Source: Prorocentrum cordatum (Eukaryota > Sar > Dinophyceae > Prorocentrales > Prorocentraceae). From it: a DNA stretch of 64,000 nucleotides. Below, piece after piece: positions 9,991 through 62,033 of this stretch. The notes below the pieces were generated by a model that did no database searches, was not told the origin of the DNA, and worked only from the letters and a program-made list of their open reading frames with translations. Numbering within the stretch: position 1 is the first letter of the stretch; each line of letters opens with the position of its first letter. The stretch covers positions 192,501 to 256,500 of the forward strand of contig CAUYUJ010012158.1 of NCBI GenBank assembly GCA_963575745.1, in the 5' to 3' direction. The position numbers and the translations under genes were made by a program.

Positions 9991-10411
9991 GTCGAGCTAA
10001 TTCGAGCCATGTTGGAGGTCATCTCGATGTCTCTGAGGCCTTCCCAGAGCCATCGTTGGCTATCTCGGGTGCCCCGGCCGCTCGCGGGGCGCCCCGCCCA
10101 GGTCCGGGGCGGGGCGCGGGGGAGGGGGGGGGGGGGGGGGGGGGGGCAAACCCCTCTCCGACGGGGAAGAAAAGGGTTGGAAGAGGAGCCCCCCCAGACC
10201 ACCTGCGCCAACAGGGCTGGCGGAATTCGCCGCGCGTCTGTGGCGTCGCCCTTCGCGGTGCGAATTTTTGCTGCTCCGATCTTGCGGCGTGAGACAGCGC
10301 GGCACCCGGGCAATGCTTGCCGCGCGCCGTTCCTCCCCGCCGCGCGCCCCCTCGCGCCGCCCCCCCGCCCCCCACCCCCCCGCCCCCACCCCCGCGCGCA
10401 GCGCGCGCGGC
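9991..10411. other. GC-rich stretch with G and C runs
   Basis: Contains a G-rich run near 10120-10147 and a C-rich run near 10355-10400. No gene is recognised. Long frames here are composition artefacts. Confidence 0.4.
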
Positions 10412-10432
10412 CCGTTGCCATTTTGGCTCGGG
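10412..10432 (+). other. Degenerate dinoflagellate spliced-leader relic
   Basis: The bases match the 21 fixed positions of the DinoSL at 18 sites (CCGTTGCCATTTTGG then CTCGGG). The mismatches are A-to-T at position 4 and AA-to-GG near the end. An ATG follows at 10439 and opens a 72-codon frame to 10657, but no protein family, A tract or target duplication is visible. Confidence 0.5.
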
Positions 10433-11624
10433 GGCGGCATGTGCGCGCGGCTCATTTACAGCAAGTGTTCCGCGCGCGGCGTCCGTGCGCCATCGCGTCG
10501 CAGAGTGCGTCGCGGTCGCCGTTCGCCTCGCGCGGCCCTGGCGTCGCCGTGGAGTTGCGCCGACGTCAGCGCGAATTGCGCGGACGCGCGCGTTGAATCG
10601 CAGCGTGCGCATATGGGCACGCCGCTGCGGCGCGCCCATGGTGACTGCCATTCCTGAGCCCATGCGGCTAAGCATGGCCCAGACTGGTCGCGCGCTTCCG
10701 CCGTGCGAGGGGCTGCGCTCGCAGCTCTTCTCGCGGCCGCGGTGCGCGCAGGTTTGCGGGTGCGCTTACATGCTGAAAGGCGCCTCTCCGATTGGAGACT
10801 CCGCGTGCGCCCTTTCCTTTGCAGCGCGCGCGTTGTTGTATTTGTTGTAGCTGTTGTTGCTTTGTTTCTGCTCGTGTATGTGTACGACGCGCATGCCGAT
10901 GGGCATGTCTCGGTGATATATTTGCCAGTGGCCGTGCCGCTGGCTACGCGAGCGGGCCGCGATTGGCGCGGCCGCTCCCGCGGCCGTGGCCGGGCAAGTG
11001 CATTCGCGCGATCGCGAGGCGACTGCTGCTACCGCGCCATTGGATTTGAACGTGGTGGTTCTCGCGAGGTGCAGGGAAATGACCCTGACCACTGGTGTCA
11101 TCGTAGCTCGGTGTCAGAAGCGCCGTTCTGCCTGTTCGATCGCATGTCACGTCCATGTGCCAGAGTTTGTGGCCATGTTTCTGGTTGCGCGCTGCTGCCG
11201 AGAGCTGCGGCTTCTCGTCGCGTCGTCGGGGCATGGCTCCGCAGATGACGCATTGCAGCCATGCGAGCAGATCGTTGCGACGGCCACTTGCGTCGACCTT
11301 CAAACGCCATGTGGTTCGCGGGGGCCGCGCGGGCCTCCCAGTCGCTGCTTGCGGGCGAGAAGTGCGCAATCGTAGGTGCGTCGGAGATGTTGCGCTTGGC
11401 AGTTAGTGATGGCCGACGCTTGATTTTGGCGGCTGCTTGTCGGTCGCGCCGGGCAGCAGTTTCGCCGTCGCCACCTTTGTGGTCTTCCACCCGTGGCGAT
11501 TTGGCCTTGCGCCCTTCCGCGTTCGCTCGGGCCGGCCCGATGTCGCATGGGCCGCGCTCTCGGGCAGCAGGGCCTTTCTGGCTGCATGTGCCATTGCCGC
11601 ACACGTTCTAAACTGCGCCCTGGG
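10433..11624. other. Unrecognised GC-rich stretch
   Basis: No conserved protein is recognised on either strand. One plus-strand frame (10703-11248) includes a hydrophobic stretch VVVFVVAVVALFLLVYVY, but its Arg-rich surroundings look like chance. If 10412 marks an old retroposed mRNA, its body would lie here. Confidence 0.3.
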
Positions 11625-12525
11625 GTAATTGATTCGCTTCGCTCATTCCGCCAGCCCACCGGGAACTACGTATTCCTGCTTATGGGGGCTATCTCGGGAG
11701 GCTTCTCGGTGGTCGCTGGGGGCGTCTTGAACGCGTCGCGGGCCGTCTGGAGGCGCTTTGCCTATGGGGGCTTCTTCGGGGGGCTTGTTGGTGGCCTTTT
11801 GGATTCTTAAGCGCGTCGGGTCGTTGGCGCTTGCTCGCGTGCTCGGGGGGGCAGTTGGGGGTCCTCTGGGGCCGCTTGGGGGCGTGTTGGGGAATTCCTC
11901 AGGGCTTGTTGGGGGCCTCGTGGGGCCTCCTAGGGGCCTCCCTCCTGGGGGCTTCTTGGGGCTGAGGGCTCAACGCGTTGTTTCGTGTTCCCCCCTGGGG
12001 CCCTCTCTTGGGGCGTTCTTGGAGCCTGAGTGGGCCGTCTGGGAGGCCTCTTGGGCCGTCTTAGGGGCCCTCGTGGGGACCTTGGGCCCTCTTGGGGCGG
12101 CCCTGGGTGCCATGGGCCGTCTTGGGGTGTCGGGGGGCCGAAAAGGTGAAAACGCCACAATCTCTCCCAAACCTGTGAGAAGCAGTGGGGGGAGGGGGGG
12201 GGGCCTCTCGAGGGTGCTCTTGGAGGCCCCTCGGGCCGTCCTGTGGCTCATGGGCGTCTTGGAGCGATCTCGTGGCATTCGAGCTCTCTTCAATAATCCT
12301 GAGGGGCTCTTGGCGGCTTCCCGGCCTTTCTCGGGGCTCTCTGGGCGGCCTCGAGGCGGCGCCCAGGAGGAGAGCCATCTCTGACCCGGGTCGCCCAGGA
12401 CCGGCACGGGGCACTTTCCGCCCGGGGGCCTCCAGGGGCCGCCCCACGCGCGAAGTAGGATGACTGCGAAGCAGTTGCCGGAGATCTCAGCGCGCCTCTG
12501 GCCCGCTGGGCCGGCGAATTGCAAA
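11625..12525. mobile_element. CTTGGGG-family repeat element, copy 1
   Basis: This is colinear with 43070-43825. It starts with ATTCGCTTCGCTCATTCCGCC, has a CTTGGGG/GGCC-rich body, a GCCGAAAAG box near 12142, then GGCGCCCAGGAGGA and a TCTCTGACCCG box, and ends CTGGCCCGCTGGGCCGGCG. AATTG flanks both ends (11628-11632 and about 12518-12522), a candidate 5-bp target duplication. It has no coding capacity beyond Pro/Arg repeats, so it is probably non-autonomous. Confidence 0.7.
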
Positions 12526-12721
12526 GGCTAGGGGGGTGCTCGACCATGGGCCAGCCGTCTTCGCGGGCGCGGATGACGACGAGGGCAGAAGCAGGAGAGT
12601 TCCGAAAACCACGAAGGAAGAGGTGGCGCTACACGTCGACGAGGCGGAGTGCGACGCCCAGGCGCGATTCTTGAAGCAGCGCGACTAAGTGTATGATTCT
12701 GTATGATCAGCCGGGCGCGCA

Positions 12722-13316
12722 GTGCCGATCGGGCCCCGCCAGCCGCTCCCCCTCGCAGACCGTGGACCGCTCCCCCTCGCAACTGGGACCGGCTGCGTCC
12801 TGGCCTGCGCCGAGTGCGCCCCCGTGGGCGCGGCGCTGGACGACGTCGCGCAGGCGCAGGGCCCCGCCTCGGCCACCGCTGGCCCGCAGGCGGAGATGGG
12901 CGCGGCCGCCGAGGGCGCGCAGGAGCCGACCAAGTGGCCGCCCGTCCTCGAGGACCAAGTCGACGATGTCAGCGAGCTCGCGCCCCTGCCAGCGTTCCAA
13001 GGCATGCTCGAGAGGATGGGGGGTCAGGAAGGGCGTGGGCGGCGCGGCGGCTGGAGATGCACGGTCAGGATGGAGAGTCAGGATGGGGGATGCGCGGCCG
13101 CTGGCGCGTTGGCGCCCAGGCACGAGGGCGAGAGGGGCGAGGGCAGGGCGCTGCAGCTGGGCGAGATCGGGCGCCATCGCCCGCGGGAGCTGCTCCTGGG
13201 GTTCCACGCGCGCTGCCCGAAGATTCCCCCACGGGGAGACGTGGCGGAGCTGCTCTGGCGCGCCCAGGCGCTGGCGGCCAGAGGCTACCGGGCGCGGGCG
13301 GGGGAGAGAACGAATG

Positions 13317-13317
<1 letters not shown>
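12722..13317 (+). pseudogene. Unrecognised coding fragment upstream of GA tract
   Basis: An open plus-strand frame encodes an acidic Ala-rich stretch (CVLACAECAPVG, DDVSELAPLPAFQGMLERM) and later IPPRGDVAELLWRAQALAARG. It has the look of real coding sequence but I recognise no family. The (GA)n tract then disrupts it. It may be the N-terminal part of the PIF1-like gene that follows, because orientation and base use match. Confidence 0.4.
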
Positions 13318-13394
<77 letters not shown>

Positions 13395-13418
13395 TGATAT
13401 ACATATGTATATATACAG

Positions 13419-13451
<33 letters not shown>

Positions 13452-13468
13452 AGAAGAAACAAATGAGC

Positions 13469-13506
<38 letters not shown>

Positions 13507-13607
13507 TGGGGGAGAGAGAGGAGGGAAGGCGGGCAGAAAATGGAGGCAAAGTGGCGGCGCATGGGGCTCGCCCCATTGCGCGCCCGGCAGGCTTGCGCGC
13601 GGCGACC

Positions 13608-13662
<55 letters not shown>

Positions 13663-13750
13663 CAGAGAGAGACAGAGAGAGAAAGAAAAAAATAAAGAGA
13701 AACAGAGAGAGAGAGAGAAAGAAAGAGAGAGAGAAATAGAGAGGGAGCTA

Positions 13751-13782
<32 letters not shown>

Positions 13783-13927
13783 GAGAGAGAGAAAAAAAAA
13801 AGAGAGAGAGAGAGAAGTACAACTAACGAGAATAAGAGAGAGGGAAAGATAGAGAGAGAGGGAAAGAGAGAGAGGTGTGCATATATATATATAGAGAGAT
13901 ATAACAACACAAAAACATAGAGAGAGC

Positions 13928-13967
<40 letters not shown>

Positions 13968-13980
13968 AAGAAAGAGAGAG
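13318..13980. repeat. GA microsatellite
   Basis: Long (GA)n blocks at 13318-13391, 13419-13515, 13614-13880 and 13918-13980 are broken by short AT stretches (ATATACATATG) and by a unique block at 13516-13613. The resulting Arg/Glu or Ser/Leu frames are artefacts. Confidence 0.95.
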
Positions 13981-14097
13981 GATGCGGCAGGCGGCGCAGG
14001 CCGCCTTCGCCGCTCGGTAGAGCGCCGTGGAGCTGCTGTCCCAGCAGCTGCAGGGGGGCGGGACTTTGCGCGGGGCCCAGGCGCCGCCGCCCCCGTT

Positions 14098-15480
14098 TTG
14101 GCCCGGCGAGTAACGGTGCTTCAGAGCCGACGAGGACAGGGAGTTGGCGACGGCAGAGCAGCTCGGGGTCGAGGGCGACAGGGGCCCGCAGGAGATGTGA
14201 TCCACGACCCCAAGGCGAGCGCAATGCAAGACGAGGGCGTCTACCACGAAGCGATTCGCCCGGATCTGCCGCTGCGCCGCAAAGACGGCGAGACCGCGGT
14301 CGACGAGGTGGCGTGGATAGAGGAGAAGGCCGCGGAGAGCCATGGGCATTGGCGGCAGCTGCCCCCAAGCAGCGTCGCCGGCCGCTTCCCGAGATGCCGC
14401 GGCGGGGGCGCCCTGGCGGAGCGCCTCCGGAGCGGCGAGTGGATTCGCGAGATCTGCCGCGACGTGCGCGAGCTCGTCATCGGTTGCGGCGTGCGCGTCT
14501 GCAGCCCCCCCTGCTACAGGCGCCATTCCAACCTGGCGCGCGGCCTGCAGATCTGCCGCCGCAGCTTCTACAATCTGGTGACAGCGTGCACCGAGGATTC
14601 CCTGGAGTTCTGGCTCCGCACGCGCAGGAAGGCGCTGCGTGGCTGCATCGGCATCTTCTGGGAGACGGACTACGGCGTGGCCGGGCGCGTCGTCGCCGTC
14701 CAGCTCCACCCCGGAGAGACCTCTGCAAAGTACGCGGCGGTCGTGTCGGCGCGGTGCAACGCGGGCGCGCAGGACACGAGACGGGCGCTGCCGCCGCGCC
14801 CGTGGATGGAGGCGTCGTAGTTGGAGCCGCCGGCGAAAGAGGAGGGTCGCCAGAGCTACACCCATGGCCTCTACCCTCAGCGTTACGCCGATTTCTCGGT
14901 GGGCGCCCAGGCGGACTGGGGGCGGCTTCAGCACCTGAACACCACTTCCGAGACGAAGTGGGACCTCGTCGCAGTCACCGAGTGGCACGGGATCTTCGGG
15001 GAGCTCGCGAACTGCTCCAGCGCGACCTGGAGCGGCGCGCGCTCGCCACCTTCGTGGGCGCCCACAACGCGAGCTACTGCGTTAACTAGTACACCGCGAA
15101 GGTTAACCCCAGCATGGACGACGTCCTCCGCAGGCCCCTCGACACCGTGCGCCGCCTCGCGAGCCAGTGGGGCGACAGGGGGGCGCAGGCCGCGGACGGC
15201 GCGGGCGACGGCCCCCCGTCGACCGCTCCTGAACAGCGCCGGGAGGGCGTCAATCGCGCGCTGCAGGTGCCGCCCCGCTTCGAGACCTGCTTCCGCAGCG
15301 CCTCGCGCAAGAGCGGCTGCGAGATGGTGTTCCCCATGCTCTTCGGGCGCCCTCCTTCATGGCGCGCCGGCGCTGGAAGGTGTTCATGCGGAAGTGCATC
15401 GACCTCGCCGAGGAGTCCTGGCGCAGGCGACGCGGCCGCCGACCCCGCGGATAGCGCGCCCGCCGCCTCGATCACCTACG
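14098..15480 (+). pseudogene. N-terminal part of PIF1-like helicase element
   Basis: The plus strand encodes CRDVRELVIGCGVRVCSPP, HSNLARGLQICRRSFYNLV, VAVQLHPGETSAKYAAV, then after a TAG (14818-14820) YTHGLYPQRYADFSV and TSETKWDLVAVTEWHGIFG. A frameshift near 15012 leads to AHNASYCVN, a second TAG (15087-15089) and YTAKVNPSMDDVLRR. The Y-rich segment around the second stop resembles the tyrosine region of a Helitron replication initiator, but no HUH motif is visible. The segment precedes a PIF1 helicase in the same orientation. Confidence 0.55.
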
Positions 15481-16490
15481 CGGCGCCCAGCACTGGACAG
15501 CGGGTCGCGACGCCGGGGCGCAGCGCGAGGGCGACTCGGTGCGCGCCAGTCGAACGCCATCGAGTACAGGCGCCAGGCGTTCCAGATCGCGAACGCCAGC
15601 GGCGGCTCGCTGCGCGACACGACGAAGGCGATGAACCAGATGAAGGAAGGCGGGGCCGACGCAGGGTCGACCGTCGAGGGCCTCGCGCAGCGCATGTGCA
15701 GAGGCGCCGTCCTGAGCCAGCGCGACGACTGGATGCGCCGCGGGAACCACCTCATTGTCTGAGACGCGAGCCTGCACGTCTACAGCATCTGGGCAGACCG
15801 CGGGGAACTGTCGCTGCGCGCCCTTCCGGCCGGGGAGCTGGAGCCAGAGGGCAGCGGGGGTCGCGCCCCGCGCGTCGACGCCCCCTTCGACCCGGGGGCG
15901 GGCCGCCGAGCGCGCGCCCCGAAGCCGGGCGGCTTCGCTTTCGTGGGCGCGGAGTCGAACGCCGAGACGCACTACCTCATGACTCGTGAAGTCGGCGTTG
16001 CTTCGACCAGTGCGCCCGCCTAGCGCCGACGGGCCAAACGACGCGAAGGAGCTGCGCCATCCCCGCGCGTGCGAGCACCTGTGCGCGACGCCGGAGGGCG
16101 AGTCCGAGTGGCCAGCGCGGCCCGCGGGGGAGGGCGTCTGAGGCCCCTTCCAGCGCGGCCGGGAGTCGTTCGCCGCCGCGCAGGAGCAACTGGCGAAGAC
16201 GGCCCGGGCCAAGTGCCCCAGGAATGACGTCGGGTCCTGGGCGACGCCCGCCATCTGGAACACGGGGGAGGTCGAGTCCGCGCCGCGCGAGCAGCGCAGC
16301 GACCGCGGCGAGGAGGTCCAACTTCCGTGCCAGTGCGCCCTGTGCGCGGAGCTGGGCAATTGACTGGACAGTCTGCTGACGGCGCAGGAGTACCTGGCCC
16401 TGGAGACCGCGAAGGCCGCGGCCAACTTCGACGGCATCTCCAAGGCGAAGGCTCCGAAGCCGAAACGCCGCAGAAGGGCGACGCGCAGGT
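15481..16490 (+). pseudogene. Middle part of PIF1-like helicase element
   Basis: Coding resumes with NAIEYRRQAFQIANASGG and MCRGAVLSQRDDWMRRGNH, reaches a TGA at 15762, and continues in pieces (LHVYSIWADRGELSLRA; FAFVGAESNAETHYLM). Multiple stops and shifts occur. No catalytic motif is recognised. Confidence 0.45.
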
Positions 16491-18956
16491 GTGAACTGGG
16501 AGGGCGCCGAGGACTCGGGCGCGGGCGCCGCGCGGGTAGAGGCCCGGGCCGTCCGCGCTCAGGGCGGCTTCGCGAAGCTAGGCGCCAACGTTGTCCTGGA
16601 GCATCACTTCGACCCTGAGATGGTCGGGCAGATCTTGCGCTTCGGCGCCGCCGAGCGCGCGCAGGCCTGCGTCGAGGAGCTCAAGGAAGCCGCCGCGATG
16701 ATGGAGAACGGCGCGCCGCCCAGCCCGAACGACGCCGACGCGTCGTGGCGCGCTGCCCGCGCGCTGAAGGGCGACGCCCTCGACCCCTTCAGAGCCCCGC
16801 GCGCCCTGGGCGCCGGCGCGACGAGGGGCCCGGCGGAGACCCGGCGCAAGACGTCCGCCAAGGGGGCCACGAAGGACGCGGGCGCGCCCGTGGGCGACGC
16901 CCCCACGCCGGACGACGTCGGGGCAGCGGGCGCTGGCGCGACGCTGGCGGAGGCGGTGCAAGCGCGGCGGGGACCGTCGGAGAAGTTGCAGCGGCCCAGC
17001 GACTTCGTGAATATTCTCGCGAAAAAGTGCACGGACGGCGCGGTCAACCCGAGGGCGAAGATGCAGGGGCGCCGCCCTCGAAGCCCGACCAGGCCGCGTT
17101 CGCCGCGGCCTTCGCCGCAAAGGCCTGCAACGTGGCATGGGACAAGGGGCGGAAGATCGAGTGCAGCAGCATGGACGGGCACGCGAAGCGGGAGATTATT
17201 CAATTCCTGTTCCTCGACCAGCGCGGAAGCGGGAAGACGGCCCTGGCGCAGGAGATTGCGCTGCCGGCCATGCACGCGCTGTTCCCCGTGACGCCGGGCA
17301 AGGCGAAGTCCACGCTGATCGTCTTCGCGAAGTAATTCCAGGCCGCGAACATCCCCACCGATGCACGCAAGGCCGTCAGTTGCCGCCGGGCGGGAGTCAT
17401 CGGAGCGCAGTCCTTTAGGAACAAGGACATGCCCGCCGGGGGCAAGGTCAAAGCGCCGCGGGACACGTGGGGAGCCGTCAGGTGCTTGATCTTGGAGGCG
17501 GTGAGCATGATCCCTTCCAGCCTGTGCAACATGCTGGCGTTCTGGTCCTGCCTCGGACGCAAGGCCGACTGGGCCGCGGAGGAGAGGGAGTGCGACCATG
17601 TCGGCGGCGCCTTCGGCCGCGTGCCCATCGTGATCCACCTGGGGACGTCCTGCAGCTGAAGCCGATGGGGGGCAAGGCGTCCCTCATCTCAAGCTTTGAG
17701 GAAGTGGCGGCGGCCGGCATCAACCTCGCCCCGGAGTGCCAGGCCGTGATGAATCTCTTCTGCCATGCGCCGCGGTGTTTCGAGTTCCAGGCGTCTAACC
17801 GTTCGAGGGCCCGAAGCTCCGGGACATCATGGCGTTTCTGCGCGAGCCGGGGAAGCGAGTGCCTCTGGCCATCCGGGCCACGTGGAACGCCGATTAGCCG
17901 AAGCCGCGCGATCGTCGGCTCCGGGAGGGCAGGTTCCAGAATGGCCGCGTGATCGGATCCTATATATGGACACTGCGGCGCGGTGGATCAACGCGCGCGC
18001 CCGTCGGGGCGCGGGCGTCCTGATGGAGCCCTTCTTTCTCGCGCAGGCATCCGACAGGTCTGCCCCAACGACGAGCGCGCTGGACGCCGCCAAGATGATG
18101 AACCGCGCCAGCCCGAAGAAGGCCGCTGCGTGCACGGGCCCCTCCCGGTGCGCGCGGGCATGCAGATCCGGCTCCTGGGGGCGCCCGACCTCCCGAACGG
18201 CCTCGCGGAGGATGCAGAGGGGCAGACCGCGCGCGTCATCGTGGACCCGCGGGGCCGGGCTGAGCTCGTGCAAGCCGAGAGACGTGGGGAAGAGGATCTA
18301 CCGGAAGCACTTGTCGCTGGGGTTTTGTTTGGGCGCGCGTGAAGAAGCACGCGGGCGCGCCCTTCGCGGGCTACGGGCAGCGCCGCGACGACAGCCTCAC
18401 GGGGGAGCTCGCGGGCCCGCTGGTGTTCATCGAGCGTCGCACGTCGGAGCCGTTCACTTTCCGCGCCTCCGAGGTCGCTCGCGCCGGCTTCCTGTTCTCG
18501 CGCGGCAGGGCCATCGCCGCGGCGCCCCCGGCCAGGCGAGGGAACGGCGCTCGCGGACAGTCCGCGGCCGCGCCGCCTGGGCGCGAGAAGTCCACGCGCC
18601 CCCTCGGCAATGCGGACTCGAGATCTCGCCCTGGGCGGCGGGCTGCCGGGCGCTTTTGCCCCCTCGGCTGACGTCGCCCAGGCGCGACCCTGGACTGCGG
18701 CCGCCGCGAGGTCGGGAACGGCGAGAAGGAGGGCGACGACTTGTGGCTGGAGTTCCACGCGATACTCTCGCGCGCCACGCGCCACGAGGACCACCTGCTC
18801 ATGAGGGCGCCGCGCGTCGAGTTCTTCCTCGCCAGGCCGACGGAGGGCTTGAGGAAGCAGCTGAAGCAGTTTGCGGCGCGCACGAGGCGATGCAGGAGGG
18901 AGGCGACGGCCCTTGCCAAGGAGTTCGCCGAGTTCTATCCGCGAGGCCTGACTTGA
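16491..18956 (+). pseudogene. PIF1-family DNA helicase, decayed
   Basis: The Walker A segment LDQRGSGKTALAQE lies at about 17212-17250. A Walker B-like CLILEAVSMIPSSL follows (17484-17525), where the usual acidic pair is replaced by Glu-Ala. Motif III GDVLQLKPMGGK is at about 17641-17675, then a PIF1 C-terminal PLPVRAGMQIRLLGAPD (about 18140-18190) and ILSRATRHEDHLLMRAP (about 18760-18810), the usual LSRxT box. A TAA at 17333-17335 and at least three frame changes interrupt it. PIF1 enzymes unwind DNA 5' to 3'; in mobile elements they are the helicase half of Helitron transposases. The gene is dead here. Confidence 0.8.
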
Positions 18957-19433
18957 GGGGGATTTTCTTCTGTGATGCGCTGCGGGCATCGCGGCGGCGC
19001 GCCTGGCCGCCATGTCGCCCTTTGGCTTCCAGCCTTGGAGGACCTGCGCGCGTCGCCGGGCCTCCTTCGTGGCGACCGGCGCGCGTCGCGGGGGCTCCGC
19101 GCTGCGCTCCGCCAAACATTTCGCTCGCCCGTCCACGCTCTGCCCAGCGGCCAGCGCTTGGTCCCTCGGCCAGTTAGCTAGCGCCCCCTGCTCCGCGCAG
19201 CGGACCATCCGCGCGCGTCGCCTGGGCCCCTGTGGGGCAACCAGTGTGCGTCGCGGGAACTCCGCGCTGCGCTCTGCGCAGAGCCGCGGTCACCAGGGCA
19301 ATGAGACGGGGGGAAAATGAAAACAAAGTAGCGGCGCAGGGGGTTGGGCCACCGCGGGCCCCCCTCTTCCGTCTCATATATTTCGCGGTACTCGCAGTTG
19401 CTTATGATTGGGTCCTTCGTCCGTTTTTTTTGA
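18957..19433. repeat. Diverged 55-bp direct repeat in GC-rich flank
   Basis: CGCGTCGCGGGGGCTCCGCG near 19082 recurs as GCGTCGCGGGAACTCCGCG near 19247, with 50-60 bases of surrounding similarity. Nothing else is recognised. Confidence 0.5.
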
Positions 19434-19600
19434 TGTGTGTGTGTGTGTGCGTGTGTGCGTGTGTGCGTGCCTGCGTGCCTGCGTGCGTGCGTGCGTGCGT
19501 GCGTGTGTGTGTGTGGTTGTGTGTGGTTGTGTGTGTGTGTGTGTGTGTGTGCGTGTGTGTGTGTGTGCGTGTGTGGTTGTGTGTGTGTGTGTGTGGACGG
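19434..19600. repeat. TG/TGCG microsatellite
   Basis: Uninterrupted (TG)n and (TGCG)n with TGTGGT variants. The Cys-Val frames are artefacts. Confidence 0.95.
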
Positions 19601-20649
19601 GGGGGGTCCTCTTGTCAGCGTGCAAGGCCCGCTGATCGCCGACCGCGTCCCACCGCTCGCAAAGTGCTCAGTCGCATACGCCCGACAAAAAACACTCGTT
19701 CTCTTCGACGCCGTGGATCGTCAATTTTCCGCCGCTGATCCAGGCCATTTGTTGCGAGTAGGGATTGGCGAGTCGTGGAATGCGCTTGCCTGGCTGAGGT
19801 GCAGCGAGCCCCACGAGCCCCTCCCGTTCCAGATCGGGCACGCCGCTTCGGCGGGCCAGCTGCTGGGCAGCACGGCGACCGGGCGGGCGGGCGGCCCGCC
19901 GCAGGAGCGGCGGAGCAGGCCGGCGCCGCGCTCTGCGTGCTGCTCGGGGGGCTGCCTGCGCGCGTTCGGGCGACTCTTCGGCTCCTCCGGGCACGGCGCT
20001 CCGGGCGCAGCAGAAGGCCACAACCACAGCTGAGCGTCAGGATCGTTCAACCGACCATTTTCCGACCACGCGCAGGAGTGGCCTTTCGCCGGAGTGACTT
20101 CTGATGCGGGCCCAACGGGGCTTCCCGATCGCGGAATGCGATGCTCTAGCAGCGGTTTGCGCGCATGGCGATGTCCTCAAAAGGGCCCCCCCCTTGTGCC
20201 GCGCACCAAAGGCCACTCCTGCCCAGGGTCACTGTGGCGTATAGCCGACCTAGCCCCATGTCCATCCCCATCCAGGCCCCTACCATGTCAGCACCCGAGT
20301 TGGCGGATCTACCCAGTACCCCTCGAAACCTGGGGGAAACGGCCCATCCCCTCACCTAGGGTGGGAAGTCTGCCAGGAGAGCCCATGCCACGCCCATGGG
20401 GATTGTGTTCGGTTAGGGAATGCTCACGACTGGATTTGTTTTGAAAGGTCCCTCAGGTGAGAAACCGCTGACCACGATGGGCGCACTCTGGTTGTTGTTG
20501 TTTTGTCGATGTGTTCGCTTTGGGGGGGGAGTCACATCGACCACAGCCAGTGCTGAGTTGGTTCCAGTGTTCTGACACTTGTTGGCATGCGCAGAACTTT
20601 CCCCGGGGTGTGTTTTCGAGATGGTTGTGGTTGCTTGCTGGCCCCGCAG
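19601..20649 (+). other. Region upstream of the first mapped exon
   Basis: The next exon needs an upstream exon ending one base into a codon. One candidate ends near 20010 after a Cys/Gly-rich frame (CCSGGCLRAFGRLFG), sharing GCAG with the acceptor at 20646-20649. Another ends near 20070 with a GA donor. Neither shows a convincing ATG, so the N-terminus of the 40-kb gene is unresolved. Confidence 0.3.
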
Positions 20650-60624
<39,975 letters not shown>

Positions 60625-61630
60625 GCCGAGTGGCCGCCCCTGGCACTGTTTCGGGCGGTCCGAAGATGGGGGCCCTGAGGGATGGGGTCCATATTCGATC
60701 CGCTTGTGAACCAGCAGAGCGGGTCCAGCTTGTGCTCCTCCTTCCCGTACCCTCATGGCCCCCTTGCCTGAATCACCGATGTTGGGCGGAGCCGCAGGCA
60801 CGGGCGCCCACGCGCGCCCGCGGTGCGGCACGGGCGCCAACGCGGAACCTTCTCGGCGCACCCACCCGGCTGTTTCGAACATGGCGCAAGAACCCCTTTG
60901 GGTGCAAGCTGTGTTTGGCGAATCGAGGGTTGAGTCCATTTTGACAAGGGGCCGCCGCCCTCCATCCGTGTAGCCGGTGCAATGCTTGGTTTCGCGAGTG
61001 CTCTCTCCGGCGTGAATCCCATGTTTGAGAACGCGCCGCCTCCTGTTCGTGTTGCTGCCCTGTTTTGTCAAAGGAGCGTGCACGGCGAGAGCCTCATTCT
61101 TTGCAGGGTGCGCCCATCATCACTATCATTGTCGGAGTTGCTCTAGACAAGCGCGCGGCGCCAAGGCGAGAGCCCTATCCAAGACAAGGACCCACCCTCC
61201 ATCCGTGCAATTCAGGCCTAGAGGTTGACACCGACACCAATATCGGCGGTGTGCTTCCACCGAGGGAAGAAGATCCCCATCTCGATGATGGTTGTAATAT
61301 TCTGGCTTCCAAGGTGGCCGACATTACCACCAACACCGAAACCTAGGATCATCTTTCCCCTGTGGAGGCTTCCAACAGTTTTCGGAAAGTGTGCGCGGCT
61401 CCAGGGCGAAGGCCCCGGTTGGAGCACCACCAACCCGCTATTTGTACAGTCGTTGGGAGTTTGGTTTCCAATGCCGAGGACGCGTGCGGCGAATGACCGC
61501 CGCACCCCTGCCTTTTGGAGTCGCCCATGTGGCCGAGCGTTGGGGCAAGTGCTCTGCCAGGCCATCGGACCATGTGTTCCCCAAGCCGTTGTGGAAATTT
61601 TCTGGGAAACACCAGGGAGAGGATGGTGGG
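60625..61630. other. 3' flank of the 40-kb gene, unrecognised
   Basis: Expected to hold the 3' UTR. No AATAAA-like signal is obvious, which is normal for dinoflagellates. A box ATGACCGCCGCACCCCTGCC near 61492 echoes ATCACCGCCGCCCCCTGCCC near 26023, with matching GGCCGA downstream, so another diverged repeat copy is present. Confidence 0.4.
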
Positions 61631-61715
61631 GAAAATCAGCGGGATGAGGAAGAGGAGGAAGAGGAGGAGGAGGAGGGGGAGGAGGAGGACGAGGAGGAGG
61701 AGGAGGTGTGTGTCT
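61630..61715. repeat. GGA microsatellite
   Basis: (GGA)n and AGGAGG words. Confidence 0.9.
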
Positions 61716-62033
61716 AGTCCGTTCATAACCCCATTATATCATCACAAACCGGAAGTGTAGCGGCTCAGGTATTGGCACAAACACTGACAGTGCGCTGCTC
61801 CCTGTGCAGCGACCTGGACAAGGAGTCGTCCTCCTCGCCTCTACCTACGGAGACCCCGTACAGGTTCGACCCTTCGGTCGCCTCCCTATACAAACAGGTT
61901 ATCAGCATTTTCTTTCACGCCCTTCTCTGTCGCGATTCGCGTCATCGTGGGCTCCGCCGCTTGGCGCTGCCCCCTCGGGGCGCGGCGCCTGCAGGCGTGC
62001 GGCGTCCTCGACGGCGCGCGTTCGCGACGTTTC

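Noticed and set aside
13285-14988. Long minus-strand frame of Ser/Leu repeats
   Set aside because: It reads through the GA microsatellite and the antisense of the PIF1-like element; there is no independent motif.
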